Shown here in pieces: positions 13,022 through 21,086 of a stretch of DNA of 28,118 bases (position 1 is the stretch's first letter; each line of letters starts with the position of its first letter). The DNA is taken from assembly GCF_050337105.1 (NCBI RefSeq), contig NZ_JAKJSQ010000053.1, positions 1-28,118 on the forward strand, in the 5' to 3' direction. The notes below the pieces were generated by a model. It made no database searches, had not been told where the DNA came from, and saw nothing but the letters and a program-made list of their open reading frames with translations. This DNA is from Aliivibrio_A kagoshimensis. Its GTDB lineage: Bacteria; Pseudomonadota; Gammaproteobacteria; Enterobacterales; Vibrionaceae. The translations under genes and the position numbers were made by a program.

Positions 13022-13228
13022 CTAGATCGTATCTTTTGGTTCACTTCTATCGCACTTCACACAGTTTAATTCACTTTCTAACATCGCATTACGCCCGCTC
13101 TCAGTCATGACCCATTCACGAATAGTCCATGGTGGATCATGGCGAACATGTTGAAAATGACCGCACTCAAGTTGAGCGACCCAGTGCTGTTCTTCATCTT
13201 TATGATAGCCAACAATCCTTGATTTCAT
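13022..13228 (-). CDS. DUF3565 family small protein with cysteine-histidine motif
   Basis: This 68-residue protein matches the DUF3565 pattern. After MKSRIVGYHKDEEQHWVAQ come LECGHFQHVRHDPPW and WVMTESGRNAMLES, then CVKC near the end. The CGHxQHxRH and CxxC motifs could bind zinc. Its function is unknown. The start is ambiguous among GTG 13237, ATG 13231 and ATG 13228; I prefer 13228 because AGGTG then sits six bases away and the N-terminus matches relatives. It begins about 20 bases after the kinase gene's stop, so it is probably co-transcribed. Confidence 0.8.
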   Translation of the reverse strand: MKSRIVGYHKDEEQHWVAQLECGHFQHVRHDPPWTIREWVMTESGRNAMLESELNCVKCDRSEPKDTI

Positions 13229-13248
13229 CATGTTCACCTATAATTTAG

Positions 13249-14511
13249 CTAACTCATCGAAGGGTGGGTATTTAGGTAAGCCAAATGTTGCAACTGAATA
13301 AACTCACTGCTGTCTTGATCTTCAACGTCACAGACACCAAGAAGATCATCAATAAAGTAACCAAAGGCGCGCAGTTCGATCCGTTCTATTTTCTGTTGCA
13401 GTCCATCCTCTAAATGCCCATAACTTGATGAAGCACCAAAATCTCCAAGCAGCAAATTGGCTTGGTCATCAAACAGCACATTGTGGGCATAAAGATCCCC
13501 ATGACTAACCTGTTTAGCGTGCAAATGGAACAGAACATCAGACATCTGCTCAACCAACGATACGATATCACTCACGGGCAACACAAAATCATCCGCAAAG
13601 GTGTCTCTCGTGCAACTGACTAAGCTAGGCGGCATCGCCAAATTACCATACTGTTCAGGAATCAGTTTCATGACTAGTGCAGAGTGACCTTGCTCGTTGA
13701 TCGTAGCAATGGATTTCACCAAATTAGGGTGTTCACCCACCGCTAAACAACACTGTAATTCATCTTCAGGGTAACCATCACTGGTAACGTCCCCTTTAAA
13801 TACCTTAACGGCAACCTCTTTTGGAAACGCATGTTCTTCATGGGTCCATATGGCTTTAGAGATAACACCTGAGGCCCCCTTCCCTAATACATTCAATAAG
13901 GTTAACTCAGAGGCGCTCACAAGTGGCACACTGTTCGTATCGGAATAGGCTTGGCAAAAAGGGTTACCCGAAAAAGCTAACCAAGCCAACTTAGGCAGGT
14001 CAAGCAATTGGTGTGGAAACTCAATTAACTGGTTTGCCGAAATTCGCAACAGCTGCAAATTATGGCTTTGAGCTAGGGTAGTAGGTAATGAGGACAACTG
14101 ATTACCCGCTAGTGCTAATTTCTGTAGCCTTGGACGCTCACCTAACGAGTCGGGCATCTGTTCGATGTTATTATCGGTTAAAATTAACCAACGTAGATTC
14201 AGAGGAAGTGAATCTTCAGGTACCGTAGTAATAGTATTAGATTTAAAACCGACCATCTCCAGTTTAGGACAGCGTCCTAACACTTCCGGTAAGATGTCAA
14301 AAAGGTTGTTCGACATAAACACAATCTTAAGGTTAACCAAACGACTAAATTCATCCGGTAGCGTACTCAGTTGATTGTTGGAGAGGTCAAGCACTTCTAA
14401 CGTATCGGCCAGCTCTAAGATCTCAAGGGGGAACTCAGTCAATCCTTCGCTGAGTTGTAACTGTGTAACCTGGCTGAGTTGACCTGTGGTTAGCTGCTCA
14501 AGAGTCTGCAA
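13249..14511 (-). CDS. Leucine-rich-repeat protein kinase
   Basis: This two-domain cytoplasmic protein of 420 residues has no signal or membrane segment. Residues about 15-185 hold seven or so leucine-rich repeats (LEVLDLSNNQLSTLP, LRWLILTDNNIEQMP, LQKLALAGNQLSSLP). Residues about 200-420 form a eukaryotic-like protein kinase: glycine loop LGKGASGV, Lys236 in VAVKVF, catalytic HGDLYAHN with Asp339 and DFG with Asp357. Key residues are all present, so it should be active. I chose the TTG at 14511, with TGGAA seven bases upstream and the family-like start LQTLEQL, over a TTG at 14535 with no ribosome-binding site. It lies about 70 bases after ybbP. Its substrate is unknown. Confidence 0.85.
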   Translation of the reverse strand: MQTLEQLTTGQLSQVTQLQLSEGLTEFPLEILELADTLEVLDLSNNQLSTLPDEFSRLVNLKIVFMSNNLFDILPEVLGRCPKLEMVGFKSNTITTVPEDSLPLNLRWLILTDNNIEQMPDSLGERPRLQKLALAGNQLSSLPTTLAQSHNLQLLRISANQLIEFPHQLLDLPKLAWLAFSGNPFCQAYSDTNSVPLVSASELTLLNVLGKGASGVISKAIWTHEEHAFPKEVAVKVFKGDVTSDGYPEDELQCCLAVGEHPNLVKSIATINEQGHSALVMKLIPEQYGNLAMPPSLVSCTRDTFADDFVLPVSDIVSLVEQMSDVLFHLHAKQVSHGDLYAHNVLFDDQANLLLGDFGASSSYGHLEDGLQQKIERIELRAFGYFIDDLLGVCDVEDQDSSEFIQLQHLAYLNTHPSMS

Positions 14512-14580
14512 AATGGCATTCCATATTTTGTTCAAATAATTTTCGGCTATTTTACTGACTCTTGCTTAACTTACCACCCA

Positions 14581-17016
14581 TTATCCACGTAAGGTTTGTA
14601 ATAAGGTTTTTAACATACTACTGATAATGAGAAGAACCAATACAATGGCAATCAGTGGCAGCGATACCCATAAGGTTGGGTGCAGCTGTACGGGCATTTC
14701 AAAGCCCCACTTTATTAAACTAGCGACAATAGCTTCTGCTCCAATTGTTGCCATAACTCCAGCAATCACTGCCATCAGACCATACTCTGCCCAGATGGTG
14801 GCGGCAATTCGTTTTCTACTGGCTCCTAACGTTCGATAAAGTTTTATCTCTTGTTGTCGCTGTGAAACACTTAACCTTAATAGTGTTAAAACCAACAACA
14901 TGCCACTAACGACCCCCAAAGAGGCCAACACAGATAGTGATTGTGACACTTGCTGCAGCAATAGTTGTATCCGACCAGCCATGGTTCTTAGATCCAATAG
15001 GCTCACGGTTGGATAGTCACGTGCTAGCTGATTCACTACCTCGTTTTGATCCGCTTCAATACGAAAACTTAGTAACCAAGTTACCGGCAGCTCTTTCAAG
15101 ACATCGGGTGAGAAAATGAAGTAAAAATTTGGACGCATGTTTCGCCACTCGACATGCCGAATGCTGCTTACCTTGGCACTAAACATTTGGCTATTAACAC
15201 TGAATAACAGACTATCACCTAATGAAATTCCCAACCTTTGTGCAATACCTTGTTCAACAGAGACACTCTGACTCTCTTGCCATTCACCTTCAAGCAACTG
15301 GTTATGAATTGGGATAGATTCGCGCCAGGTAAAGTTAAGCTCACGACGCAGTGACTCATCTTTGTCTTTTGTCTCTTGTTCTCCTTGGTCTTGAGCGCTG
15401 TTTAATAGCCGATCATTAATTGAAACAATGCGCCCTCGAATAACCGGGTAACCTTCTGACCGTGGAATGTTATCTCGATCCAACTGAGCCATATAATCTG
15501 ACTGTTGCTCTGGAGCAATATTAATAGCAAACACATTAGGAGAGTCCGCTGGCAGTGTTTGTTGCCAATCCGCTAATAGATCGGTGCGTAATAGCCAAAT
15601 GACTGAAAGTAGCAGCAGTGAACTAGTGAGTGCCGCTAGTTGTGCGCCTGTATTGAGGGGACTACGACCAATTCTACTGAGTGCTAATGTTAGGGCTGGT
15701 CCCCAGCGTTTTTTACGAAGTAGAGTGACGACCAACAGACCCAACAGGGCTAACACAATCAGAACAACCACCAATCCAGAGACCGTTAACCACATGAACT
15801 TATTGTCACCGAACCAAAATAAGGTTGCAGTAACAGGCAATAACAGTAGAAGTAGTGATTTTCTCGGTGTGCGCCATGACATTTGCGCTTGAAAAACAGC
15901 AATGGCCGGGGTTTCAATCAAGCGATTAATCGAAATACCGACTCCAGGGATAGCAACCAATAGTGCAACTAACACACTGACAAGCAGAGGTGAATAACCC
16001 ATCTCAGGTAACGGATCAGGTAAAATATCTCCTAGTGGCAGGCGCAGCAACCACTCAAGTCCCCACCCTAACGAGACGCCAACTAGAGTTGATAAAGTGA
16101 ATAACATCAACAACTGTCTTGCCAACCAAAGCCACAACCACTGCTTGCTCGCTCCCAGGCTTTTCATCATAGCCACACTTTCAATGCGTGTGTTAGTGTA
16201 GTGTTGGCAGGTCAGTACTAACGTAGCGGTTGCCATAAATATCACTAAGATAAGAGTTAATGAGAGGTATTGCCTAGCACGGTCAATTAGTTCCCCCGTC
16301 CGCCCTTGTGTTGATTCACTTAACCAACGTTGTCCAGCACTCAATGTTACGCCATCTCTTAGTTGTTTCAGAGCCGTGTCACTGCCACTGAAGTAGACAC
16401 GATATGTTACCCTGCCACCAAGTTGGACTGCGCCCGTCAGAGGAATATCATCGGCACTGATCAAAACTGCTGGCATTTGACTAAAAGGGTTAAACGACAG
16501 CTCAGGGTCCTCTTTGATAACCCCTGAAACCAGCAATTCGGCATCACCAATCGCCACTTGATCGCCTTGTTTCACTTCAAGTAGAGAAAATAACCGTTCA
16601 GATAACCACAGCTCCCCGGCTTTTACAGAACCTCGCGTAGCATCAACGGAAGATAGCTTTAGTTGGCCTCGAAGCGGATACGTAGACTCGACAGCTTTGA
16701 CACTCACTAACTGCATTTGCTCATCGCTGAATGACATAGTAGAAAAGCGAGTTTGCAGTGACGTGGTTAAGCCAAGCACATTGGCATTGTCTAACAGAAT
16801 TGGTTCGATGGGATTGGCTGACACCAGCACAAGATCAGCAGCCAACGCCGTCCGTCCTTGGTCAGTCATGATCTTTTCGACTCTAACCACTAAAGCGGCT
16901 AGCGCAAAAACACAAGCGATAATAAGGGTTAATGCGACGGCAACAGGCCATAGCTGACCTTGCCATAACTCACGCCAGCTCCATTTCAAAAGCAAGTTAG
17001 GTTGTTTTTCACTCAT
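14581..17016 (-). CDS. ybbP: YbbP-like ABC transporter permease (FtsX family)
   Basis: This 811-residue permease with a duplicated FtsX-type architecture has one N-terminal membrane helix (about residues 22-45), a large extracytoplasmic domain, a core set of helices (about 255-480), a second extracytoplasmic domain and three C-terminal helices (about 690-805). The short cytoplasmic loop MMKSLGASKQWLWLW and its later counterpart YRTLGASRKRIAATI are the expected contacts to the ATPase. With YbbA it forms a system that probably extracts lipid or ester substrates from the inner membrane; the substrate is unknown. Its ATG overlaps the ybbA stop by four bases. Confidence 0.9.
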   Translation of the reverse strand: MSEKQPNLLLKWSWRELWQGQLWPVAVALTLIIACVFALAALVVRVEKIMTDQGRTALAADLVLVSANPIEPILLDNANVLGLTTSLQTRFSTMSFSDEQMQLVSVKAVESTYPLRGQLKLSSVDATRGSVKAGELWLSERLFSLLEVKQGDQVAIGDAELLVSGVIKEDPELSFNPFSQMPAVLISADDIPLTGAVQLGGRVTYRVYFSGSDTALKQLRDGVTLSAGQRWLSESTQGRTGELIDRARQYLSLTLILVIFMATATLVLTCQHYTNTRIESVAMMKSLGASKQWLWLWLARQLLMLFTLSTLVGVSLGWGLEWLLRLPLGDILPDPLPEMGYSPLLVSVLVALLVAIPGVGISINRLIETPAIAVFQAQMSWRTPRKSLLLLLLPVTATLFWFGDNKFMWLTVSGLVVVLIVLALLGLLVVTLLRKKRWGPALTLALSRIGRSPLNTGAQLAALTSSLLLLSVIWLLRTDLLADWQQTLPADSPNVFAINIAPEQQSDYMAQLDRDNIPRSEGYPVIRGRIVSINDRLLNSAQDQGEQETKDKDESLRRELNFTWRESIPIHNQLLEGEWQESQSVSVEQGIAQRLGISLGDSLLFSVNSQMFSAKVSSIRHVEWRNMRPNFYFIFSPDVLKELPVTWLLSFRIEADQNEVVNQLARDYPTVSLLDLRTMAGRIQLLLQQVSQSLSVLASLGVVSGMLLVLTLLRLSVSQRQQEIKLYRTLGASRKRIAATIWAEYGLMAVIAGVMATIGAEAIVASLIKWGFEMPVQLHPTLWVSLPLIAIVLVLLIISSMLKTLLQTLRG

Positions 17017-17687
17017 GACGCCTCCAACATACCACCATGAATTCGAAAGGTTTTATCACAGCGTTGTGCAAGCTGAGGATCGTGAGTGACCAGTACTAAG
17101 GTCGTTCCATGCTCTTTATTCAATTCAAAAAGTAAGTCAGTAATAGTGGCCGCTGTATGCTGATCTAAATTACCTGTCGGTTCATCGGCAAACAGTATTT
17201 TAGGGTTGGTCATAAATGCTCGGGCCAACGCAACACGTTGCTGCTCGCCTCCTGAAAGTTGTGTCGGTAAGTGTTGCGCTCTTCCTGACAGTCCGACCAA
17301 ATCAAGCAGTTGATTAGCACGTGGCAAATCCCCATTATCACCTTTAATTAAGCTAGGTAATAGCACATTTTCCACCGCATTTAGTGAGGGTATGAGTAGG
17401 AAACTTTGGAAAACAAACCCAATGGAGTCACTTCTGATTTTTGCCCGTTGTTCATCGTCCAAATCGGAAATAGGTTCGCCAAGTAGTTCTATTTGGCCTT
17501 CAGTGGGTACATCTAAACCCGCTAACAGGGTCATTAGCGTCGATTTTCCTGCACCGGACACACCAACCAAGGCAATTGTTTCTCCCTGCTCGACCTGCAG
17601 CGAAATATCCTGCAATATAGAGAGAGTTGACGAGGCTGTTGCCACCGTTTTAGATACCGATATCGCTTTAATCACGGACGTAGACAT
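17013..17687 (-). CDS. ybbA: YbbA ABC transporter ATP-binding protein
   Basis: This 224-residue ATPase of the LolD/MacB type has Walker A GVSGAGKST (residues 42-50), Q-loop FVFQSFLLIPSLNAVENV, signature LSGGEQQRVALARA (about 144-157), Walker B ILFADEPTGNLD and switch His in VTHD. It pairs with the YbbP permease, whose start overlaps its stop. The ATG at 17687 has AAAGGA eight bases upstream and gives a normal N-terminus. This start codon overlaps that of the divergent tesA gene, so each gene's ribosome-binding site lies inside the other's coding sequence. E. coli has the same divergent neighbour pair. Confidence 0.95.
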   Translation of the reverse strand: MSTSVIKAISVSKTVATASSTLSILQDISLQVEQGETIALVGVSGAGKSTLMTLLAGLDVPTEGQIELLGEPISDLDDEQRAKIRSDSIGFVFQSFLLIPSLNAVENVLLPSLIKGDNGDLPRANQLLDLVGLSGRAQHLPTQLSGGEQQRVALARAFMTNPKILFADEPTGNLDQHTAATITDLLFELNKEHGTTLVLVTHDPQLAQRCDKTFRIHGGMLEAS

Positions 17688-18285
17688 GAACCGATTCCTT
17701 TCATTATGTGTAATTTTTCTGCTCTCATTTTCTGTACACAGTAAAACCTTATTGGTACTGGGTGACAGTTTGAGCGCTGGTTATCAAATGCCTATTGAAC
17801 AGAGTTGGCCAAGCCTACTTGAACTTATTTTGCATAACCGTGGCCATAAGATTCAAGTGGTCAACGGCAGTATTTCAGGTGATACCACAGGTAATGGCTT
17901 AGCACGGTTGCCTAAACTGTTAGCACAGCATAATCCACAATACGTGATAGTTGAACTTGGGGCAAACGATGGGTTAAGGGGGTTTCATACAGCAACGGTC
18001 AAAAAGAATCTCAGCGATATTTTAGATACCATCAATCAAGCTGGTGCAAAACCGCTGTTAATGCAGATTGAAGTACCACCAAATTATGGTAAACGTTATA
18101 GCAAAGCATTCCGTTCAATCTACCCAGAACTCAGCGATACCTACGCTGCGCCTATTGTGCCTTTTTTTCTAGAGCAGGTAATTGTTAAACCAGAGTGGAT
18201 GAAAAAAGATGGCTTACACCCAAAAGCAATCGCCCAACCTTGGATTGCTGAGTTTGTTTTTGAACACATAGAAAAACAGTTGTAA
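17686..18285 (+). CDS. tesA: TesA, periplasmic acyl-CoA thioesterase I / lysophospholipase L1
   Basis: This 199-residue SGNH hydrolase with a signal peptide (about residues 1-19) hydrolyses acyl thioesters and lysophospholipids in the periplasm. Block I is VLGDSLSAGY with catalytic Ser28. Block II glycine is in NGSISGDTTGNG. Block III is LGANDGLRG with Asn. Block V is DGLHP with Asp175 and His178. A longer open frame reaches back to 17392, but it runs antisense through ybbA. The ATG at 17686 gives a proper signal peptide and has GGAC about seven bases upstream. Length is close to the 208 residues of E. coli TesA. Confidence 0.93.
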   Translation: MNRFLSLCVIFLLSFSVHSKTLLVLGDSLSAGYQMPIEQSWPSLLELILHNRGHKIQVVNGSISGDTTGNGLARLPKLLAQHNPQYVIVELGANDGLRGFHTATVKKNLSDILDTINQAGAKPLLMQIEVPPNYGKRYSKAFRSIYPELSDTYAAPIVPFFLEQVIVKPEWMKKDGLHPKAIAQPWIAEFVFEHIEKQL

Positions 18286-18300
18286 CCAGAGGTAAATGAA

Positions 18301-18328
18301 GAAGCTTTAACCTATCACTTAAAGCTTC
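18301..18328. terminator. Terminator between tesA and hinT
   Basis: GAAGCTTTAA and TTAAAGCTTC pair perfectly around an 8-base loop, with ATTGTTT following on the plus strand. It lies between the convergent stops of tesA and hinT and probably serves both, though the T-run is weak. Confidence 0.65.
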
Positions 18329-18339
18329 ATTGTTTCAAT

Positions 18340-18690
18340 CTAGCTGATGACCATTGGGCCTAACGCTCTGCCGCCGAGTAGGTGCATATGAATATGGTAC
18401 ACCTCTTGTCCGCCATCTGGATTACAGTTAAAGATCAGACGATAACCACTTTCAGCAATCCCCTCCTCTTTTGCTATTTTCTTAGCGACGGTAAATAGAC
18501 GCCCCATAATCAGCTCATCCTCTTCCATAATATCATTCGTTGTTGGGATCAACTTATTCGGAATGATCAGAATATGGCTAGGCGCACGTGGATTAATATC
18601 TCGAAACGCCGTCACTTTATCATCTTGATATAAAATATCTGCTGGGATCTCTTTGTCGATGATTTTTCTGAAAATGGTTTCTTCCGCCAT
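18340..18690 (-). CDS. hinT: HinT, HIT-family purine nucleoside phosphoramidase
   Basis: This 116-residue histidine-triad protein begins MAEETIFRKIIDKEIPADIL and has HILIIPNK in the middle. The active-site triad is YHIHMHLLGGR near residue 100. It hydrolyses AMP-lysine type phosphoramidates and aminoacyl-adenylates. I chose the ATG at 18690, with GGAG nine bases upstream, over a TTG at 18705; it gives the usual family start. In E. coli hinT leads the ycfL-lpoB cluster. Here it is a separate gene next to tesA. Confidence 0.95.
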   Translation of the reverse strand: MAEETIFRKIIDKEIPADILYQDDKVTAFRDINPRAPSHILIIPNKLIPTTNDIMEEDELIMGRLFTVAKKIAKEEGIAESGYRLIFNCNPDGGQEVYHIHMHLLGGRALGPMVIS

Positions 18691-18911
18691 GAATGTTAAC
18701 TCCAATTAATTGCATCAATGAACTCAGTATGCGATAGGCGTAAAACAAACTCAATCAAAACTAAACCTCTTTGAATTTAATTGCATAACGACCTATTTGA
18801 CAACTGTACAATTCCGCACCACTTTACGACCAAAATGAACAAAATAGGTAGATTGGGTAAATAAAGATCACAACTTGAGCAATATATATTTATAAAATCA
18901 TCAATTGACGT

Positions 18912-18958
18912 ACTCTAACCTCACTTAATTTACGACGTGAATTAAGTGAGGGTAGAGT
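18912..18958. repeat. Long inverted repeat upstream of the chemotaxis receptor gene
   Basis: Arms 18912-18930 and 18940-18958 (19 bases each, one mismatch) enclose a 9-base spacer. The structure ends about 60 bases before the receptor start and lacks a T-run. It could be an operator or a structured 5' leader. The rest of the 18691-19016 gap shows only AT-rich promoter-like sequence. Confidence 0.65.
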
Positions 18959-19016
18959 CTGTAATACCAAAAGGATTTGTTGTACAGACCGATTTATATA
19001 TAAATCAGGAGGTTAC

Positions 19017-21014
19017 ATGGATATGGTTAATTCAGTCATCGTCAGAATGTATGCAGGCTTTGCACTGATCGTTTGTCTGTTTATTGCAACGGTCGCAATA
19101 ATGCTCAGTGGTACAAAACACATTAATAATCAATTACAGACAGTCACGAGCACTTCGTTCCCTTTAGTGACAATATCAAATCAAACCACCGTAAAATTGT
19201 TGGCCACTGACAAAGCATTCAAAGATTTTTTAACCAGCCGAGATCCCTCAAGAATGTCATCACATCGAGACAGCTTTATTGACGCCCAACAGCAATACCT
19301 CTCCTCTTTCATGCAGTTACAAACTATCACTATCGGTAATGAGGTGCTCAACGACAAAGTCACCCTCCTGAATACCATCGAGCAACGCTATGTTGAACAG
19401 GCCCAAATAGCAATGGAGAATTATCAACGACTGCTCCTAGCCAGTGACAATGTTCAAACCGCTTCTCGTCAATTTCAGCAACTTCATACCCAATTAAAAA
19501 TCCAAATGAAGGAGTACATTGAGAAGCAAGATAATGTTGCAGTAAAATTCATGGCAAAAAGTTATTTTGCCAAACTTAAAGACGCGGAAGATGTCACCTC
19601 AGATGCACTGGCAAGCAGTGACCTGATCAGTGTTAAACAGGCAGTTAAGAATAACAAACGAGCAGTAACTCAATTACGTTACGCATATCGCTCTCTCGTT
19701 TCGCAGCTTCCTGAATTAAAACCTATCTTTGATAAGACCGTTGAAAAGTTTGCATTAGATGTGGGTAAAAAAGGTGGAGTATTGAATGCTCACGCCGATT
19801 ATCTAGAAGCTCAAAACCTACTTTATGCCAATATTGCAAGCTTAGCAGCCGATATTAACGAAGCTCTCCAGCTCCTAGGCAGCTTCAATGCAGTTGCTAA
19901 TCAAACCATGTCAGAGAGCTTATCTCAAGCAGATCGTATTTACGAACAAGCAACCCTGCGAGCATTTGCGCTTGGACTCGTCGTCTCTCTGTTTGCCATT
20001 GCAATTGGCTATCACCTTGCTCATAGCGTCCGATCACCAATCACAGGAATATTGCGTGCTCTTGAAGACCTAACTAACGGCGATATGACCAGACGAATTG
20101 AAACAAAAAAGAAGTCAGAATTCACAAAAATCGCAATTCATATCAATACACTATCTGATCACTTACAACGTATTCTCAATGATATAAATGCAGGTTCTGA
20201 CCAATTAATTGATGTTTCATCCACCAATACAACCATTACAGAGAAAGCAAATCAACGTCTCGATGAACAACGTGAAAAAACGACACTTGCCGCCACTGCG
20301 ATGACACAAATGCAACACTCAGTCACCGAAATTGCCCATAGCTCTCAGCACTCACTCGATAAAGTCAAGGCGGTTGAAAAGGCTGCCGATTCGGGCCGAC
20401 AGATCATGAGTGCTAATATTGCAACGATCAGCCAACTCTCTACCCGATTAGATGAGTCTGTAGATGCGGTTAATGTGTTGCAACAAGTGAGTAGCGACAT
20501 TGGCTCAATTCTCGATGTCATCAGGAGTATAGCCGAACAGACCAATCTATTGGCACTGAACGCGGCCATTGAAGCCGCTCGTGCAGGAGAACAAGGTCGA
20601 GGCTTTGCTGTCGTTGCAGACGAGGTCAGAGTCTTGGCTCAAAAGACCGCCAACTCAACGTCTGAAATTGAATCGATGATCCATAGCCTTCAAACCAGTT
20701 CAAAAATCACCAGCAGCGTTATTCAGAGCTGCGTTAATGAGATGTCGCAGAGTGTCACACAAGCCTCCAATGCCAACCACTCAATGGAAGAGATTCAATC
20801 TTTAATCATAGAAATTAGCCATCTGAGCAGTCATATATCTCAAGCTGCCGACGAACAGAGTGTGACGAGTTCAGACATTGCTCAAAATTTAGAAGAGATC
20901 AGCCATATTGCGGATTTAAATTATGAAGCAATGAATAAGATATCTGGAATAAGCCTCCGTTTAAATCATCAAGCCAATCAACAAAATGAGCTTGTTCATC
21001 GCTTCACCCTCTAA
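19017..21014 (+). CDS. Methyl-accepting chemotaxis protein
   Basis: This 665-residue transmembrane receptor has TM1 at about residues 12-31 and a large, mostly helical periplasmic sensor region (about 32-316). TM2 is at about 317-337 and the HAMP domain at about 338-392. The cytoplasmic signalling coiled coil has its conserved tip IAEQTNLLALNAAIEAARAG near residues 502-521, followed by GRGFAVVADEVRVLAQKT. It should relay ligand binding to CheA through CheW. The ligand is unknown, and the sensor region is of the helical-bundle type rather than dCache. There is no C-terminal NWETF-like tether. The ATG follows a strong CAGGAGG site. It stands alone with its own terminator. Confidence 0.94.
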   Translation: MDMVNSVIVRMYAGFALIVCLFIATVAIMLSGTKHINNQLQTVTSTSFPLVTISNQTTVKLLATDKAFKDFLTSRDPSRMSSHRDSFIDAQQQYLSSFMQLQTITIGNEVLNDKVTLLNTIEQRYVEQAQIAMENYQRLLLASDNVQTASRQFQQLHTQLKIQMKEYIEKQDNVAVKFMAKSYFAKLKDAEDVTSDALASSDLISVKQAVKNNKRAVTQLRYAYRSLVSQLPELKPIFDKTVEKFALDVGKKGGVLNAHADYLEAQNLLYANIASLAADINEALQLLGSFNAVANQTMSESLSQADRIYEQATLRAFALGLVVSLFAIAIGYHLAHSVRSPITGILRALEDLTNGDMTRRIETKKKSEFTKIAIHINTLSDHLQRILNDINAGSDQLIDVSSTNTTITEKANQRLDEQREKTTLAATAMTQMQHSVTEIAHSSQHSLDKVKAVEKAADSGRQIMSANIATISQLSTRLDESVDAVNVLQQVSSDIGSILDVIRSIAEQTNLLALNAAIEAARAGEQGRGFAVVADEVRVLAQKTANSTSEIESMIHSLQTSSKITSSVIQSCVNEMSQSVTQASNANHSMEEIQSLIIEISHLSSHISQAADEQSVTSSDIAQNLEEISHIADLNYEAMNKISGISLRLNHQANQQNELVHRFTL

Positions 21015-21030
21015 TTCACTCCTAACCATA

Positions 21031-21058
21031 AAAAAGAGCAGCTAAAGCTGCTCTTTTT
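21031..21058. terminator. Bidirectional terminator between the receptor gene and the RND operon
   Basis: AAAAAGAGCAGC and GCTGCTCTTTTT are perfect 12-base arms around TAAA, with A and T tracts on opposite sides. It can end both the plus-strand receptor transcript and the minus-strand efflux transcript. Confidence 0.93.
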
Positions 21059-21086
21059 CATATTATCTCCGATATCAATCCCACTA

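Noticed and set aside
17392..17685. N-terminal extension of tesA upstream of 17686
   Set aside because: It is antisense to ybbA, shows no family similarity and would bury the TesA signal peptide.
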